Positions 45,411-56,184 of a stretch of 64,000 nt of DNA are shown here, piece by piece. Each line of letters begins with the position of its first letter. The stretch's first letter is position 1. The position numbers were made by a program, and so were the translations under genes. The stretch comes from Clostridia bacterium UC5.1-2E3. GTDB lineage: Bacteria > Bacillota > Clostridia > Lachnospirales > Lachnospiraceae. The stretch spans positions 29,705-93,704 of the forward strand of contig BBZO01000013.1 of NCBI GenBank assembly GCA_001304875.1, given 5' to 3'. The notes beneath the pieces were generated by a model. It was not told where the DNA came from. It saw only the letters and a list, made by a program, of their open reading frames with translations, and did no database searches.

Positions 45411-46132
45411 TTAGTCATCCAGGGACTGCAAAAGCGCCTGCAGCTTATCAACCTGCGCCGTGTGCTGTTCGATCATTTCCTCCGCCAGGTCCTTTACCTC
45501 CCGTCGCCGGAGTAGTCGAGAGCCAGCTCGGAGAGATCCACGGCCAGCCGGCAGTGGAGAATCAGGGTTTTGGTGAAGGAGCGGTCCAGGGCTGCGGCAT
45601 GTGTGTCTCCGATTTCCCGGCCGAAGGAGTCGGAGAGCAGCTCCTGATAGTCTTTCATGAAGGCGTCCCGCTTCCCCTGGTCGGTCTGCGGGTCCGCCTC
45701 CAGCCGGCGGAGCAGCTTGTCGATGGTTTCCAGATCCTTTTTCTGCTGGGAGACCAGATCGTCGGCGGTCCGGGTGAGCGCCTCGTCGCTCCCGCCAGCA
45801 TCCAGATAGCACTCTGCCAGCGCGATGGAGGCCTGGCTGTGCGGCTGTATGGCCCGCAGATAGTCTAGGGATGCGTCGGCGGATGCGGGGAGATCCGTCA
45901 TGGCTTCTGCCATATCGTCCAGGATTTCCCTCTCCCCGCCCTGGTAGGCAGCCAGGTTTTTAAGCTTTTCCTGTTCCGCCTGCGAGGTCCCGGCCGCTTC
46001 GCCCGCCGGCCCGCCGGCATTTGGAGGAAAATCTGCCCCGGAGCCCGTATTTCCCGAAAACAGGGACCAGGACAGGAAGAGAATGACGGCCGCGGCCGCC
46101 AGGAGGAACATGTAAAATGATAGTCTGCGCAT
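45411..46132 (-). CDS. DUF305-like helical lipid- or membrane-anchored protein
   Basis: About 240 residues after adding one G near 45498. An N-terminal helix (FYMFLLAAAAVILFLSWSLF) without lipobox suggests a signal anchor. The rest is an all-helical region with two similar halves: YLRAIQPHSQASIALAECYL...LVSQQKKDLETIDKLL and RSFTKTLILHCRLAVDLSELAL...MIEQHTAQVDKLQALLQSL. This is the DUF305 pattern, but the M-x-x-H-H pair that defines metal-binding DUF305 proteins is reduced to a single His (IQPHSQ). It stands alone between convergent units; AAGGTGA precedes the start. Role unknown. Confidence 0.6.
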
Positions 46133-46229
46133 GGATTCACCTTCTTTTTTCTTTTAGTATCTGCGGGGAATGGGGAAAATATGTGGCGTATATTGTGGAT
46201 GTCTTACATGCGGCAGAATATCAATTTGA

Positions 46230-46258
46230 TTGTAATTATTATGATTTCCGTGTATAAT
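46230..46258 (+). promoter_or_regulatory. candidate promoter of the AlbA_2 gene
   Basis: TTGTAA (46230-46235), 17 bp, TATAAT (46253-46258), in the AT-rich 46133-46299 gap. The gap holds nothing else that I could identify. Confidence 0.5.
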
Positions 46259-46299
46259 TTCTTTGAAATATAATATATTTGGAAGGGTCGTTGGTGTTG

Positions 46300-47826
46300 A
46301 TGGAATTAGAGCTCAATATAGAGGATTTATTGAATAAAAGAAGAATTGAGTCTGACAGAATTGAATTCAAGGCTTCATGGAATCCAGATGATATTTATCA
46401 TAGTATTTGCGCGTTTGCCAATGATTTTGATAATGTTGGAGGAGGATATGTTTTAATAGGCGTAGAAGAAAAAATGGAGTTGCAGTAAGACCTGTAAAAG
46501 GGGTGGAAGAAAACGAGCTGGACATGATACAAAAAGAAATTCTGGGCTATAATAATACAATGATTCCAGCATACTTTCCACGTGTCATTATTGAGCAGGT
46601 GGATGGAAAAAATATTATGGTGTTATGGGTGACGACGGGAGTGCAAAGACCATACAAAGCGCCGGATCATGTAACGTCCAAAAAAGATAAGAAATATTAT
46701 TATTATATACGGTACGCGACAAATTCAGTTCGTGCAAATGCAGAGCAGGAGCGGGAATTAATTAGCATGACAAATTATGCACCGTTTGACACGAGGCCTA
46801 ATTTTGAAGCTGCGGAATCTGATATATCGGTCGCATTGTTGACGGATCATCTGAATACAACAAAAAGTAAGCTGGCAAAGCAGATTGGGAAACGTGGCGT
46901 TATGGAAGTGCTTGGAGATATGCAGCTTCTTGTGGGCCCGCCGGAACAACAATATATATATCAAATGCAGCACTGATGATGTTTTGTGATCATCTGGACA
47001 AATTTTTTCCATATACGCAGGTAGAAATTACAAAATTCCCGGAAGGAAGTATCAAAAATCCGAATAATTTTATAGAGGTGCCGGTTATCAAAGGTTCAGT
47101 CCCGACAATGATTAAAAGAACCATGGAAAAGTTACAGGATATGGTAATTGAAGAGAAGGTAACAAAGGTGGACTATCAGATGGAGTCCATTCGCCGTTTC
47201 AGCTATCCATACCAGGCATTGGAAGAGGCGGTAGTAAACGCCTTTTATCATCGCGATTACCAGTCCTATCAGGCGATAATCATAGAGATTGAACCGGATT
47301 GTGTCCGAATTATCAGCTATCCAGGCATTGACCGTTCCATTTCGCTAAAGACGATTGCTGAAGGAGAACGGTTCAAATCCCGATATTATAGAAATAAACG
47401 TTTGGGAGAATTCTTGAAAGAATTAGACTTGACAGAGGGAAAATCCACAGGAATTCCGACGATACAGGAGGAACTTAGGAACAATGGTTCTCCTAAGGCG
47501 ACATTTGAGACAGATGACGAAAGGAGAGCTGTTACAGTTGAGATACCGATCCATCCGGATTTTTTGACAGAACAGAGATCCGGGCTCCAACATGGACCCC
47601 AAAATGGACCTCAAAATGAACCCCAAAATGAACCTGGAAAAGTTGGTGATCTGGAAAAAATATTTTAAAAATGATAAAAATAGACGGACATATAACGCGG
47701 GACGAGATGGCCAGCCGACTGAATGTTTCATTAAGTACCGTAAAACGTTCGATTAATAAATTAAAGGCAAATGGTACGATTGAATATGTGGGTTCAAGTA
47801 AAGGTGGATACTGGGTTGAAAAGTAA
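46300..47826 (+). CDS. AlbA_2/Schlafen-type ATP-binding regulator with winged-helix tail
   Basis: About 509 residues when breaks near 46482 (one A), 46960 (an extra TA or one lost base) and 47657 (one A) are repaired. N-terminus: ESDRIEFKASWNPDDIYHSICAFANDFDNVGGGYVLIGVEE, the AlbA_2/Schlafen DNA-binding domain. Middle: MESIRRFSYPYQALEEAVVNAFYHRDY, the ATPase-like C domain of this family. Then a Gln-Asn-Pro-Gly repeat linker (G/E-P-Q-N units, 47580-47640) and a winged helix ITRDEMASRLNVSLSTVKRSINKLKANGTIEYVG. The gene is clearly AT-richer than its neighbours, so transfer is likely. Start ATG 46300 is chosen among several in-frame TTG/GTG codons. Such proteins occur in defence islands and as orphan regulators; function here is unknown. 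Confidence 0.75.
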
Positions 47827-47879
47827 TAGAATGGGATTTTAATATGTAATTTACGCACAAAAGAGTGGAGGACAGACGA

Positions 47880-48810
47880 ATGATACAGGACATTGCACCG
47901 CATACATACAGCGTGGAATACGATACCAGGGAGCCGCAGGCCGGAGACTACGGACTCTATTTTGAGGGGAAAAACGTGCTTTTGCGCGCGGAGAAGGACG
48001 GGTACAGACTGCCGCTTCTGGAGGAGCTTTTAAAAGACGGCGTCACGGTCGGCGGCTGGGAGAGCCCGGAGGAGATGGGGAAACATTCCCATTTCCTGTT
48101 TCCGTGGACGGCGCAGGGTACTTTCTTATCGAGGAGAAATTTGTGCCTGGCAGGAGAAATGCAGCCTCCGGCGGGGGGAGCTTCCTGGCGGAGGGCTATG
48201 AGCTTGCCCCGACCCAGGTGTTCCGCACGATGCGGCCCATGTACCAGGCGTTTGCGGGCATCACGGCCAGCCAGCTCTGGCGCTGGGAGAAGAGCCGCAC
48301 CTTCTGCGGCGTCTGCGGCACGAGGATGGAGCGCAGCAAAGCTGAGCGGGCCCTGGTCTGTCCGGTCTGCGGCCAGCTGGAATACCCGAAGATCTCCCCG
48401 GCAGTCATCATCGCCATCACCAACGGGGACAAGCTTCTGATGTCGAAGTATGCGGGCCGCGGCGCCTACAAAGGCTATGCCTGATCGCCGGATTCGTGGA
48501 GATCGGCGAGACCTTCGAGGACACGGTGCGCCGGGAGGTCATGGAGGAAGTGGGTTTAAAGGTCAAGAACATCCGCTACTACAAGAGCCAGCCCTGGGCG
48601 TTCACGGACACGGTGATGATCGGATTCTTCGCCGAGCTGGACGGCGACGACAAAATCACGCTCCAGGAGGACGAGCTTGCCATGGCCGGCTGGTACACAC
48701 GCGACGAGATCCCGGACGACGCCGGAGAGATCAGTGTGGGAAGCGAGATGAAGAGGGTGTTCAAGGAAGGGAAAGACAGCCTCATTTTTAACAGGGAGGA
48801 TTCACAATGA
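47880..48810 (+). CDS. nudC: NAD(+) diphosphatase (Nudix)
   Basis: About 310 residues after adding one T near 48105 (FLFSVDGAGYFLI) and one C near 48482 (YALIAGF). A zinc ribbon CGVCG...CPVCG (residues ~142-165) is followed by a complete Nudix box GFVEIGETFEDTVRREVMEEVGL (G-x5-E-x7-R-E-x2-E-E-x-G). The SQPWAFTDTVMIGFFAE segment is the S-Q-P-W-x-F-P-x-S motif of NADH pyrophosphatases in slightly altered form. NudC cleaves NAD(H) to AMP and NMN(H) and can remove NAD caps from RNA. It overlaps the HAD gene by 4 bp. Confidence 0.88.
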
Positions 48811-49459
48811 CACCCAAGACCATTTTATTTGATTTAGACGGCACACTGACAAACCCAAAGACAGGCATCACCCGCTCGGTTCAGTATGCGCTCAGGCATT
48901 TTGGCATCGACGAGCCGGATCCGGACAAGCTCTGCCCGTTCATCGGCCCGCCGCTTCGCACCAGCTTCAAGACCTTTTATAATTTTACAGATGAAGAGGC
49001 CGCCGAGGGCGTGCAGGCGTACCGCGAGTATTTTGCGGTGAAGGGCATCTGGGAGAATGAGGTTTACGAGGGAATCCCGGAGGTTTTAAAGCGGCTTAAG
49101 GAGGCCGGAAACCGGCTGATGGTGGCCACCTCGAAGCCGGAGATATTCGCCGGAAAGATTTTAAAGCATTTTGATCTGGACCAGTGGTTCGAGTTCGTCG
49201 GCGGAGCCGATCTGGAGGAGACCCGCGTGGAGAAGGCGGACGTCATAAGATACGTGCTTGAGAGGGAGCATCTGGCGTTTTCCGATCACATCGTCATGGT
49301 GGGAGACCGCAGCCACGACGTGCTGGGGGCGAAGGCCAACGGGATCCCGACGGTGGGCGTGCTGTTCGGCTTCGGCTCCGAGGCGGAGCTTAAGGACGCG
49401 GCGCCCGCTGGATCGTCAGAGATGTGAGAGAGCTGGGAGAGCTCCTTTACAGGCTTTAA
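48807..49459 (+). CDS. HAD-superfamily phosphatase (Gph/PpaX-like)
   Basis: About 217 residues after adding one G near 49402 (AELKDAGARWIVRDVRELGELLYRL). Motif I FDLDGTLTNP, motif II VATSKPE, motif III Lys in EKADVIRY region, motif IV VGDRSHDVLGAKANGIPTVGV. The four-helix cap lies after motif I (subclass C1). PIGPPLRTSF-like text (FIGPPLRTSF) matches phosphoglycolate phosphatase/pyrophosphatase PpaX relatives. The substrate is unresolved. It is translationally coupled to nudC, and the YczE gene follows. Confidence 0.85.
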
Positions 49460-49497
49460 ACAGGTCTGCGAAAGCGGATACAGAAAGAGGAGTGAGT

Positions 49498-50145
49498 ATG
49501 AGAAACGCAAGACAGACTTTTTTACGGCTGTTTATATACCTGGCGGGCATCATTATCCTGGCGTTTGGAATTGTGCTGAACACGAAGACGAATATGGGAG
49601 TGTCGGCGATCATTTCCGTGCCCTTTTCCATTGCCGCGGTGTGGGGGATCAACCTGGGGGTCATGACATTTTTCTTCTATGTGTTCTGTATTTTTATGCA
49701 GTGGGTGCTGGACCGGAAGAATTTTGGAATCCGGGAGATGCTGCAGATTGTGGTCAGCTTTATCACCAGCTGGTTCATCAACCTGTTCGACCAGAGCATC
49801 CCCATGGCGCCGGATTCCCTGGCCCTTCGTTTCCTGGTGCTTTCCATGGCCATTGTGGCCACGGGCTTCGGTTCCTCCCTCATTGTGATGATGGAGCTGG
49901 CGGCAAACCCCGCCGACGGATTCGCCAGAACGCTTGGAAAGCTGGTTGGGCGCGAGTTTGGATTTGGGAAAAATATGATGGATCTCGGATGCGTGGCCAT
50001 ATCCGCCTCCATCGGGCTGCTGTTCGGCGGAAGAATCGTCGGCATCGGCGTGGGGACGGTGTTCTCGGCCATCTTCATCGGGCGCTGCGTGGCCCTTACC
50101 AACTGGCTCATAAAGAGCCGGGTGCAGCGGGCGGTGGGGATTTGA
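49498..50145 (+). CDS. YczE/YitT-like membrane protein
   Basis: 215 residues, five or six hydrophobic helices, intact. N-terminus RLFIYLAGIIILAFGIVLNTKTNMGVSAIISVPFSIA and the segment MELAANPADGFARTLGKLVGREFGFGKNMMDLGCVAISASIGLLFGG are typical of the YczE family of uncharacterised membrane proteins. GAGGAGTGAG precedes ATG 49498. It shares strand and short spacing with the nudC-HAD pair and ends at a bidirectional terminator. Confidence 0.78.
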   Translation: MRNARQTFLRLFIYLAGIIILAFGIVLNTKTNMGVSAIISVPFSIAAVWGINLGVMTFFFYVFCIFMQWVLDRKNFGIREMLQIVVSFITSWFINLFDQSIPMAPDSLALRFLVLSMAIVATGFGSSLIVMMELAANPADGFARTLGKLVGREFGFGKNMMDLGCVAISASIGLLFGGRIVGIGVGTVFSAIFIGRCVALTNWLIKSRVQRAVGI

Positions 50146-50153
50146 AAGGAAAA

Positions 50154-50197
50154 AACGGACAGAACTTCTGGCTGGTAAAGCAGATGTTCTGTCCGTT
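50154..50197. terminator. bidirectional terminator
   Basis: AACGGACAGAAC (50154-50165) and GTTCTGTCCGTT (50186-50197) are perfect 12-bp complements; an A-run precedes and a T/A-rich tract follows, so it can serve both the YczE gene and glmS. Confidence 0.85.
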
Positions 50198-50210
50198 ATT
50201 TAAAATTTAT

Positions 50211-52039
50211 TTACTCCACCGTCACCGATTTCGCCAGGTTCCTCGGCTTATCCACATCGAGCCCTCTTCCCAACGACACATAGTATGCAAAAAGCTGCAG
50301 CGGCAGAATGGCCAGCGAGTTCGTGAAGTACGGGTTGGTCTTCGGCACATACAGCGTGTAGTCCGTGTCCTTCTCAATCTCCGTGTGTCCCTCGTTGGTC
50401 AGCGACAGCACGAAGGCGCCCCTCGTTTTCACCTCAATGATATTGCTGATCATCTTTAAGTACAGCTCCTCCTGGGTCGTCACGGCCACCACCAGAGTCC
50501 CGTCCTCGATCAGCGAGATCGTCCCGTGTTTCAGTTCCCCGGCTGCGTACGCCTCTGAATGGATGTATGAAATCTCCTTTAATTTAAGAGAGCCCTCCAG
50601 CGAGATCGCGTAGTCGATGCCGCGCCCGATGAAGAAAATATGGTCGGCGGCCAGATAGCGGTTGGCGAATCTCTGTACCTGCTCCTGACAGCTCCCAAGG
50701 ATCGTCTCCATCTGTTCCGGCAGCTTTAAAAGATCGTCCAGATATCCCGCAAACGCCGCGTCGTCCAGCTGTCCCCGTACCTTCGCGAATTTTAACGCCA
50801 GCAGATAGAAGGCGGCCAGCTGCGCGCTGTAGGCCTTTGTGGTGGCCACGGAAATCTCCGGGCCGGCCCAGGTGTAGATGACATTGTCGGCCTCCCTGGC
50901 GATGGAGCTTCCTACCACGTTGACGATGCCGAGAACCTTCTGCCCGTTCTTCTGCGACTCGCGCAGCGCTGCCAGCGAATCGGCGGTCTCGCCCGACTGA
51001 CTCACCACGATGACCAGGGTGCCCGGCAGGAAGATGGGGTTGCGGTAGCGGTATTCCGAGGCCAGATCCACCTCCACGGGGATCCTGGCGATTCCCTCGA
51101 ACACGTACTTTGCCGTCACGCCGGTGTGGTAGGCGGAGCCGCAGGCCACGATCTGGATCTTGTGGATGCCGCGGATCTCGTCATCGCTCATGCCCAGCTC
51201 CTCGATGACGATGTCGCCGTTCTTAATGCGGGGGGCCAGCGTGTCGCGGACGGCTCTCGGCTCCTCGAAAATTTCCTTTAACATGAAGTGGGGATATCCG
51301 CCCTTTTCCGCGGCGTCCACATCCCACTCGATGGTCACCGATTCCTTTTCCACCGGTTCTTTATCCATGTTGAAGAAGGAGATGCTGTCCTTTGAGAGCT
51401 CCACAATCTCCTCGTTCTGGATGTAGAACACGGTGCGGGTGTGCTGTAAAATGGCCGGCACGTCGGAGGCGATGAAATTCTCCCCCTGCCCCTCGCCGAC
51501 GATGAGCGGGCTGTCCTTGCGGGCCGCGAACATCTTCTCCGGGAAATCGGAAAAGAGGATGCCCAGGGCGTAGGAGCCTCCACCGTATACATGACGCGGC
51601 TGATGGCGTCCAGCGGATCGCCTTTATAATAGAAGTCCAGAAGGTGCGCCAGCACCTCCGTGTCCGTCTCGGAGCGGAAGACGTAGCCGCGCTTTACAAG
51701 CTTCGCTTTTAACGCCGAGTAATTCTCGATGATTCCGTTGTGAACGACGACGATGGAACCCGACTCGTTGAAATGCGGGTGCGCGTTGATGTCGTTGGGG
51801 CTTCCGTGAGTCGCCCAGCGGGTGTGCCCGATGCCTAGCGTTCCAGGAAGCGTCCGCCCGTCCTCAGTGGCTTCCTTAAGCTTAACAAGGCGCCCGGAGA
51901 CCTTCTCCATGCGGATCCCGTTCTCCCCATAGACCGCGATGCCGGCGGAGTCATAGCCCCTGTATTCCAGTTTTGTAAGTCCCTCAAGCAGTATGGGAGC
52001 TGCCTGTTTATCCCCTACATATCCAACAATTCCACACAT
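50211..52039 (-). CDS. glmS: glutamine--fructose-6-phosphate aminotransferase
   Basis: About 610 residues after adding one G near 51577 ([20 protein letters not shown]). The N-terminal Cys-2 nucleophile is in [15 protein letters not shown], with [31 protein letters not shown] and [10 protein letters not shown] of the glutaminase domain. The two SIS domains carry [21 protein letters not shown], and the last residues AKSVTVE end as in the family. It makes glucosamine-6-phosphate for peptidoglycan. No glmS ribozyme precedes it (see rejected list). It is monocistronic here. Confidence 0.93.
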
Positions 52040-52083
52040 AATGCTGTTCTCCGTTTCTATGCTGTTAAATGTTTACTCTTAGA

Positions 52084-52111
52084 AGTATAGACGATTCGGC
52101 GCGGCTGTCAA
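52084..52111 (-). promoter_or_regulatory. glmS promoter
   Basis: On the minus strand TTGACA (52111-52106), 16-bp spacer, TATACT (52089-52084). The leader from the expected start near 52078 to the glmS ATG is about 40 nt. Confidence 0.8.
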
Positions 52112-52192
52112 TGATTTTATATAGAAATTAACACAGAAATTGTGTATAATATCACTGTATAAGTGATACAGACAGATAAAGAGAGGAAGAAT

Positions 52193-54496
52193 ATGAGAAG
52201 GGGACGCGAAAACAGATACGAGAATTTGAGAATTTACAGCAGGCTTTACGGCAAGGGACGGTATTACATATTTTTGTTTATTATATTTTCACTGATTGTC
52301 ATAGGCGGATCTCTGGTTAACATGGTGACCATGAATCGGCGCAATGCGAAAAATACCCAGGAATATGTAAATAATATCACAGATCAGATGGCTAATGCGG
52401 TCAGTATCCGGCTCCGGGACAAAAGGATTCTGGTGGACAGCATAGGTGATTCCATTGAGTACATGAACGGAGAACAGTACATGGCACTGCAGGATAATTT
52501 TCTCGAGCGTAAACGTCTGATAAGCGATATGGATTTCATTGCTTTTTATGACAGCGTGGACAGGGAGTTCTATTTTTCTGGTGAACTGCCTGAGGGGATT
52601 GCTGCGGATGGGGAACATCTGATGGAGCTGGAGACAGTCAGGAATGCTGTGGAGACGGGAAAAAGTGCGATCGGTGTGGAGCAGCAATATTTGCTTTATA
52701 TAAGACCTTTATACCGGAACGGTCAGAGAACAGGCTTTCTTATGGCCGGGGAGGGAGAGGCTTCTATGCGTGACATCATCCGGACAGGCGGTTTTAGCGG
52801 CAGAAGCTACAGCTGTATCATTAACAAGGACGGTCAGGTGGTGCTGTCCACCGCCGATGACGGAGCGTTTGTGTATCTGGCCCAGGTGTTTTATGATGGG
52901 GAGGATCAGGAGCTCCTGGAAAAAATGCAGGTGATGGAGGATCATATAGATCATGACGAGGGAGGCATTTTTGAGTTTCGCATGGCTAATGGAAATGACG
53001 GATACCTCTCCTATACGCCCATGGGAATCAATGACTGGATTATGCTGACCATCGTTCCGAAAAATCTGCTTTCGGTCTATTCGGATTCTTTTGTTCTGCG
53101 TTCATTTATTGGTGTTCTGGGCTCCATCGTGGTTTCTCTTGCGTTTGGCATGACTCTGACGGGCACATATAATTATGGTCGGAAAAGCCTGGAATGGCTG
53201 GCATTTTACGACGATATTACTGACGGCATCAATAATACGGAATTTAAGCAGAAGTACATGGCTCTGTCGGAGAAAAACGACATGAGCGGCTATGCAGTCG
53301 TTTTGCTGGATGCGGTAGATTTTAAGGAGATCAATGAGAAATATGGAGTGGGCGTCGGAAATGAGATGCTCAAATATTTTTACCGCAGTATCGATAAAAA
53401 TTTAAAAAAGGAACATCTGGAAATTGCGGCCCGCAGCGAGATGGATCACTATTTCCTGCTTTTGAAGGAAACAGATCCGGATGAGATTCAGAAAAGGCTG
53501 GATGCGATCGTTTCGGAAATTAATTCTTTCGAAGACACGGATCTGCCGAAAAATGAGTTTGAGTTCTGGGAGGGAGTCAGCTTCATCACCGATCAGAGCA
53601 TGGATATCATGGTGCTCCAGGATCAGGCACGGATGGCGCTTAAGGATAAAAAAACCAGTGGAAAATGTCTTTTTTACGACGATGATATTGCAGAGCGTAT
53701 CCGGCAGGCGAGAGAACTGGACCGCACGTTTGAGCAGGCGCTGGTAGATGGAGATTTCAGACTCTACCTTCAGCCGAAGGTAAATATGAGGGCTCGTTCC
53801 ATTGCCGGTGCGGAGGCGCTGGCCCGATGGTATCATCCAGAGAGGGGGATTGTTCCTCCGGTTCAGTTTATTCCTTATCTGGAGGACAGCGGAAAGATCC
53901 GGAAACTGGATCGCTACATATTTGAGCAGACCTGCATCTGGCTGAGCCGCAGGAAGGCGGCGGGAGAGGAGCTGTACCCTGTCTCTGTCAATCTGTCGAG
54001 AAATCATTTTATGGAAGAGAATTTCCTGGACTGGTTTGTGGAGACCACAGAAAAATATGGAGTTGACAATCACCTTCTGGAATTTGAACTGACAGAGTCA
54101 GTGTTTATGAACGATGCGCATATACGCAAAGTCAGGGACGCCATCTACAAGATGCATGAGCATGGGTTCACCTTGTCTATCGATGATTTCGGTATCGGAT
54201 ATTCGTCTCTGAGTCTTATCAGAGAGTTTGACGTGGATGTGCTGAAGCTGGATCGATCATTTTTCCTGGATCTCGACAGCAGAAAGGCGAGGGAGGTTAT
54301 AAGCTGTCTCGTAAATCTGGCCAGGGAACTGGATATTCAGATTGTCGTGGAAGGAATTGAGACATACAGACAGATTGAATATCTGAAAATACTGAACTGT
54401 GATGTGGTTCAAGGATACTTTTTCTCGAAGCCTTTGCCGGAGGAAGAATTCGGCAAGTGGAGTGATGCATTCGACTTCGAGCAGTATGGAGGTTGA
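52193..54496 (+). CDS. membrane EAL phosphodiesterase with degenerate GGDEF domain
   Basis: 767 residues from ATG 52193 (GAGAGGAAG upstream). A membrane helix at ~22-44, an extracytoplasmic sensor of ~250 residues and a second helix near 300-325 precede a GGDEF-like domain in which the active motif is replaced by R-S-E-M-D-H, so it cannot be a cyclase. The EAL domain from residue ~510 is complete: AEALARW, NLSRNHF, ELTESVF, IDDFGIGYSSL, LKLDRSF, EGIET, QGYFFSKPL. It therefore probably hydrolyses c-di-GMP. An ATCACT-N5-AGTGAT dyad (52151-52167) lies in its leader next to TATAAT (52145-52150). It overlaps the GGDEF gene by 11 bp. Confidence 0.88.
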   Translation: MRRGRENRYENLRIYSRLYGKGRYYIFLFIIFSLIVIGGSLVNMVTMNRRNAKNTQEYVNNITDQMANAVSIRLRDKRILVDSIGDSIEYMNGEQYMALQDNFLERKRLISDMDFIAFYDSVDREFYFSGELPEGIAADGEHLMELETVRNAVETGKSAIGVEQQYLLYIRPLYRNGQRTGFLMAGEGEASMRDIIRTGGFSGRSYSCIINKDGQVVLSTADDGAFVYLAQVFYDGEDQELLEKMQVMEDHIDHDEGGIFEFRMANGNDGYLSYTPMGINDWIMLTIVPKNLLSVYSDSFVLRSFIGVLGSIVVSLAFGMTLTGTYNYGRKSLEWLAFYDDITDGINNTEFKQKYMALSEKNDMSGYAVVLLDAVDFKEINEKYGVGVGNEMLKYFYRSIDKNLKKEHLEIAARSEMDHYFLLLKETDPDEIQKRLDAIVSEINSFEDTDLPKNEFEFWEGVSFITDQSMDIMVLQDQARMALKDKKTSGKCLFYDDDIAERIRQARELDRTFEQALVDGDFRLYLQPKVNMRARSIAGAEALARWYHPERGIVPPVQFIPYLEDSGKIRKLDRYIFEQTCIWLSRRKAAGEELYPVSVNLSRNHFMEENFLDWFVETTEKYGVDNHLLEFELTESVFMNDAHIRKVRDAIYKMHEHGFTLSIDDFGIGYSSLSLIREFDVDVLKLDRSFFLDLDSRKAREVISCLVNLARELDIQIVVEGIETYRQIEYLKILNCDVVQGYFFSKPLPEEEFGKWSDAFDFEQYGG

Positions 54497-56179
54497 TGAT
54501 AAGGCTATGATTGAGTTGAGAAAGCAAAAAAATGAGGCCGTTTTGAAGGCTCTGGAAAATGAATTTGATTATGTCTGCCAAATCAATGTGAAGGATAACA
54601 GCTATGTGCTGTACTCATCGGAGAAGGCGACCCTGGCCCTTCCGCATCGGGTTTCGGATGATTACAATGGGGAGCTGTGGTCGTTTAACCGGAAATATGT
54701 AGTCCCGGAGGAGTTTGAGCGGGTCACTGCGTGTATGCAGGTGGAGCATGTGGTGCGGGAGCTGGAGGATAAAAATGAATACATCCTCTATGCTTCAGTG
54801 TGCGAGCAGGGGGAAATCTACTATAAGAAGCTCCGGTTTTGCTATCTGGATGAGCGAAAAGAGGAGCTGCTTCTTTCCCGGGTGGATATCAGCGACATCG
54901 TTCGGGAGCAGAAGCTGAGGGAGCAGGAGGAGAGAAGACGCAGGGCGTTTCTGGAAAATATGCCAGTGATATGTTTCACCTGTGAAGTACTTTTGGATGA
55001 AAAAGGTGAGCCTTACGATTTCATGTTCACTTACTCCAACCGCATACATGCGAAGATGATGAAGATGGACTGCCAGGAGCTGGTGGGCAAGCGGTTTTAT
55101 GCAGATCTTCATGAGACGGACAGACGCTGGCTCTCGTACTATTATGATACGGCCTGTCTGGGAAATCCGCATGTTCTTAAGGATTACAATTCCAAAACCG
55201 GGCGGTACTACCTCGTTCACACGTTTCAGGAGCAGGAAGGCATCTGCGGCTGTATTGCTCTGGATATCACGGAGGGATTTTTCCTGGAGCGGGAGCTGGA
55301 AAAGAGCCGGGAAAACATGCGCTACGTGCTAAAAGCCACCACGGATCTGGTATTCCAGTACGATCTGAAACGGAGGAGATTCACATTTTTAAAATGGATA
55401 AAGATCGTTCGGATCAGTCTGTGTCAGCCCATGAATTTATCGGCGAGATGGTGAAACGTGGGTATCTGTGCAGGGATTATGAAGCTGAAGTGTGGAAAGC
55501 ACTGAAAAAATACAGGATGGTTCCCACGAGGTATTCTTAAATATCAAGGCGAGAAAGAGGCTGAAAGAGCCGTTTCAGTGGTATAAGCTGGCGTTTTTTG
55601 ATTATAAGGAGTTAAAGACCCACGAGCGCTGTGTGCTGGGATACATGCAGAATATTGAGCAGATTCAGACGAGACAGGAGATTCTCAAACGGGAGGCGCA
55701 GACCGATCCGCTGACGGGGATTCTGAACGCGAGAGAGGGAAGGCGGCAGGTGAAAAAAGTCTGGAGACGCGCGGTGAGTCTGGCTGCAGTGCCTGTTCAT
55801 CATGGACATCGATGATTTCAAACGATTCAATGACACGCTGGGGCATCAGGCCGGTGATGAGACGTTAAAAGTGTTTGCCCGGATTTTGAAGAACACTTTC
55901 CGGGCAGAGGATATCGTTTACCGGCTGGGAGGGGATGAGTTTGTTGTGTTTGTGAACCATCTTGAGGATCCGGAGCGGATCATAGGGATTATTATGGAGC
56001 GATTCTTCCGGAATACCCGCCAGGTGGAGATCGGAGGAATCCGTCTTTCCAGCAGCGTTGGGGTCTATGCCAGCAGCGGGGAGCACGCATTTGAACATTA
56101 CTATGCCATGGCAGACAAGGCGCTTTATGAGACAAAACACAACGGCAAAAACTGGTATACTCTTATATTGGAAAATTAA
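54486..56179 (+). CDS. PAS-GGDEF diguanylate cyclase
   Basis: About 565 residues once breaks near 55392 (C), 55505 (G), 55752 (G) and 55790 (C) are repaired. No membrane helix. Two PAS-like segments (residues ~15-150 and ~160-290: ENMPVICFTCEVLLDEKGEPYDFMFTYSN..., then CGCIALDITE) are followed by a further PAS-like part and a canonical GGDEF domain: DPLTGILNARE, DIDDFKRFNDTLGHQAGDETLK, YRLGGDEFVVF, GVYASSGEHAFEHYYAMADKALYETK. No RxxD inhibitory site is seen immediately before GGDEF in the readable text. It is the synthetic counterpart of the EAL protein upstream, with overlapping genes. Confidence 0.83.
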
Positions 56180-56184
56180 GTAAA

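Noticed and set aside
52040..52192. Possible glmS ribozyme upstream of glmS
   Set aside because: The leader from the promoter to the ATG is only about 40 nt and has none of the ribozyme core sequence. Control of glmS must be different here.
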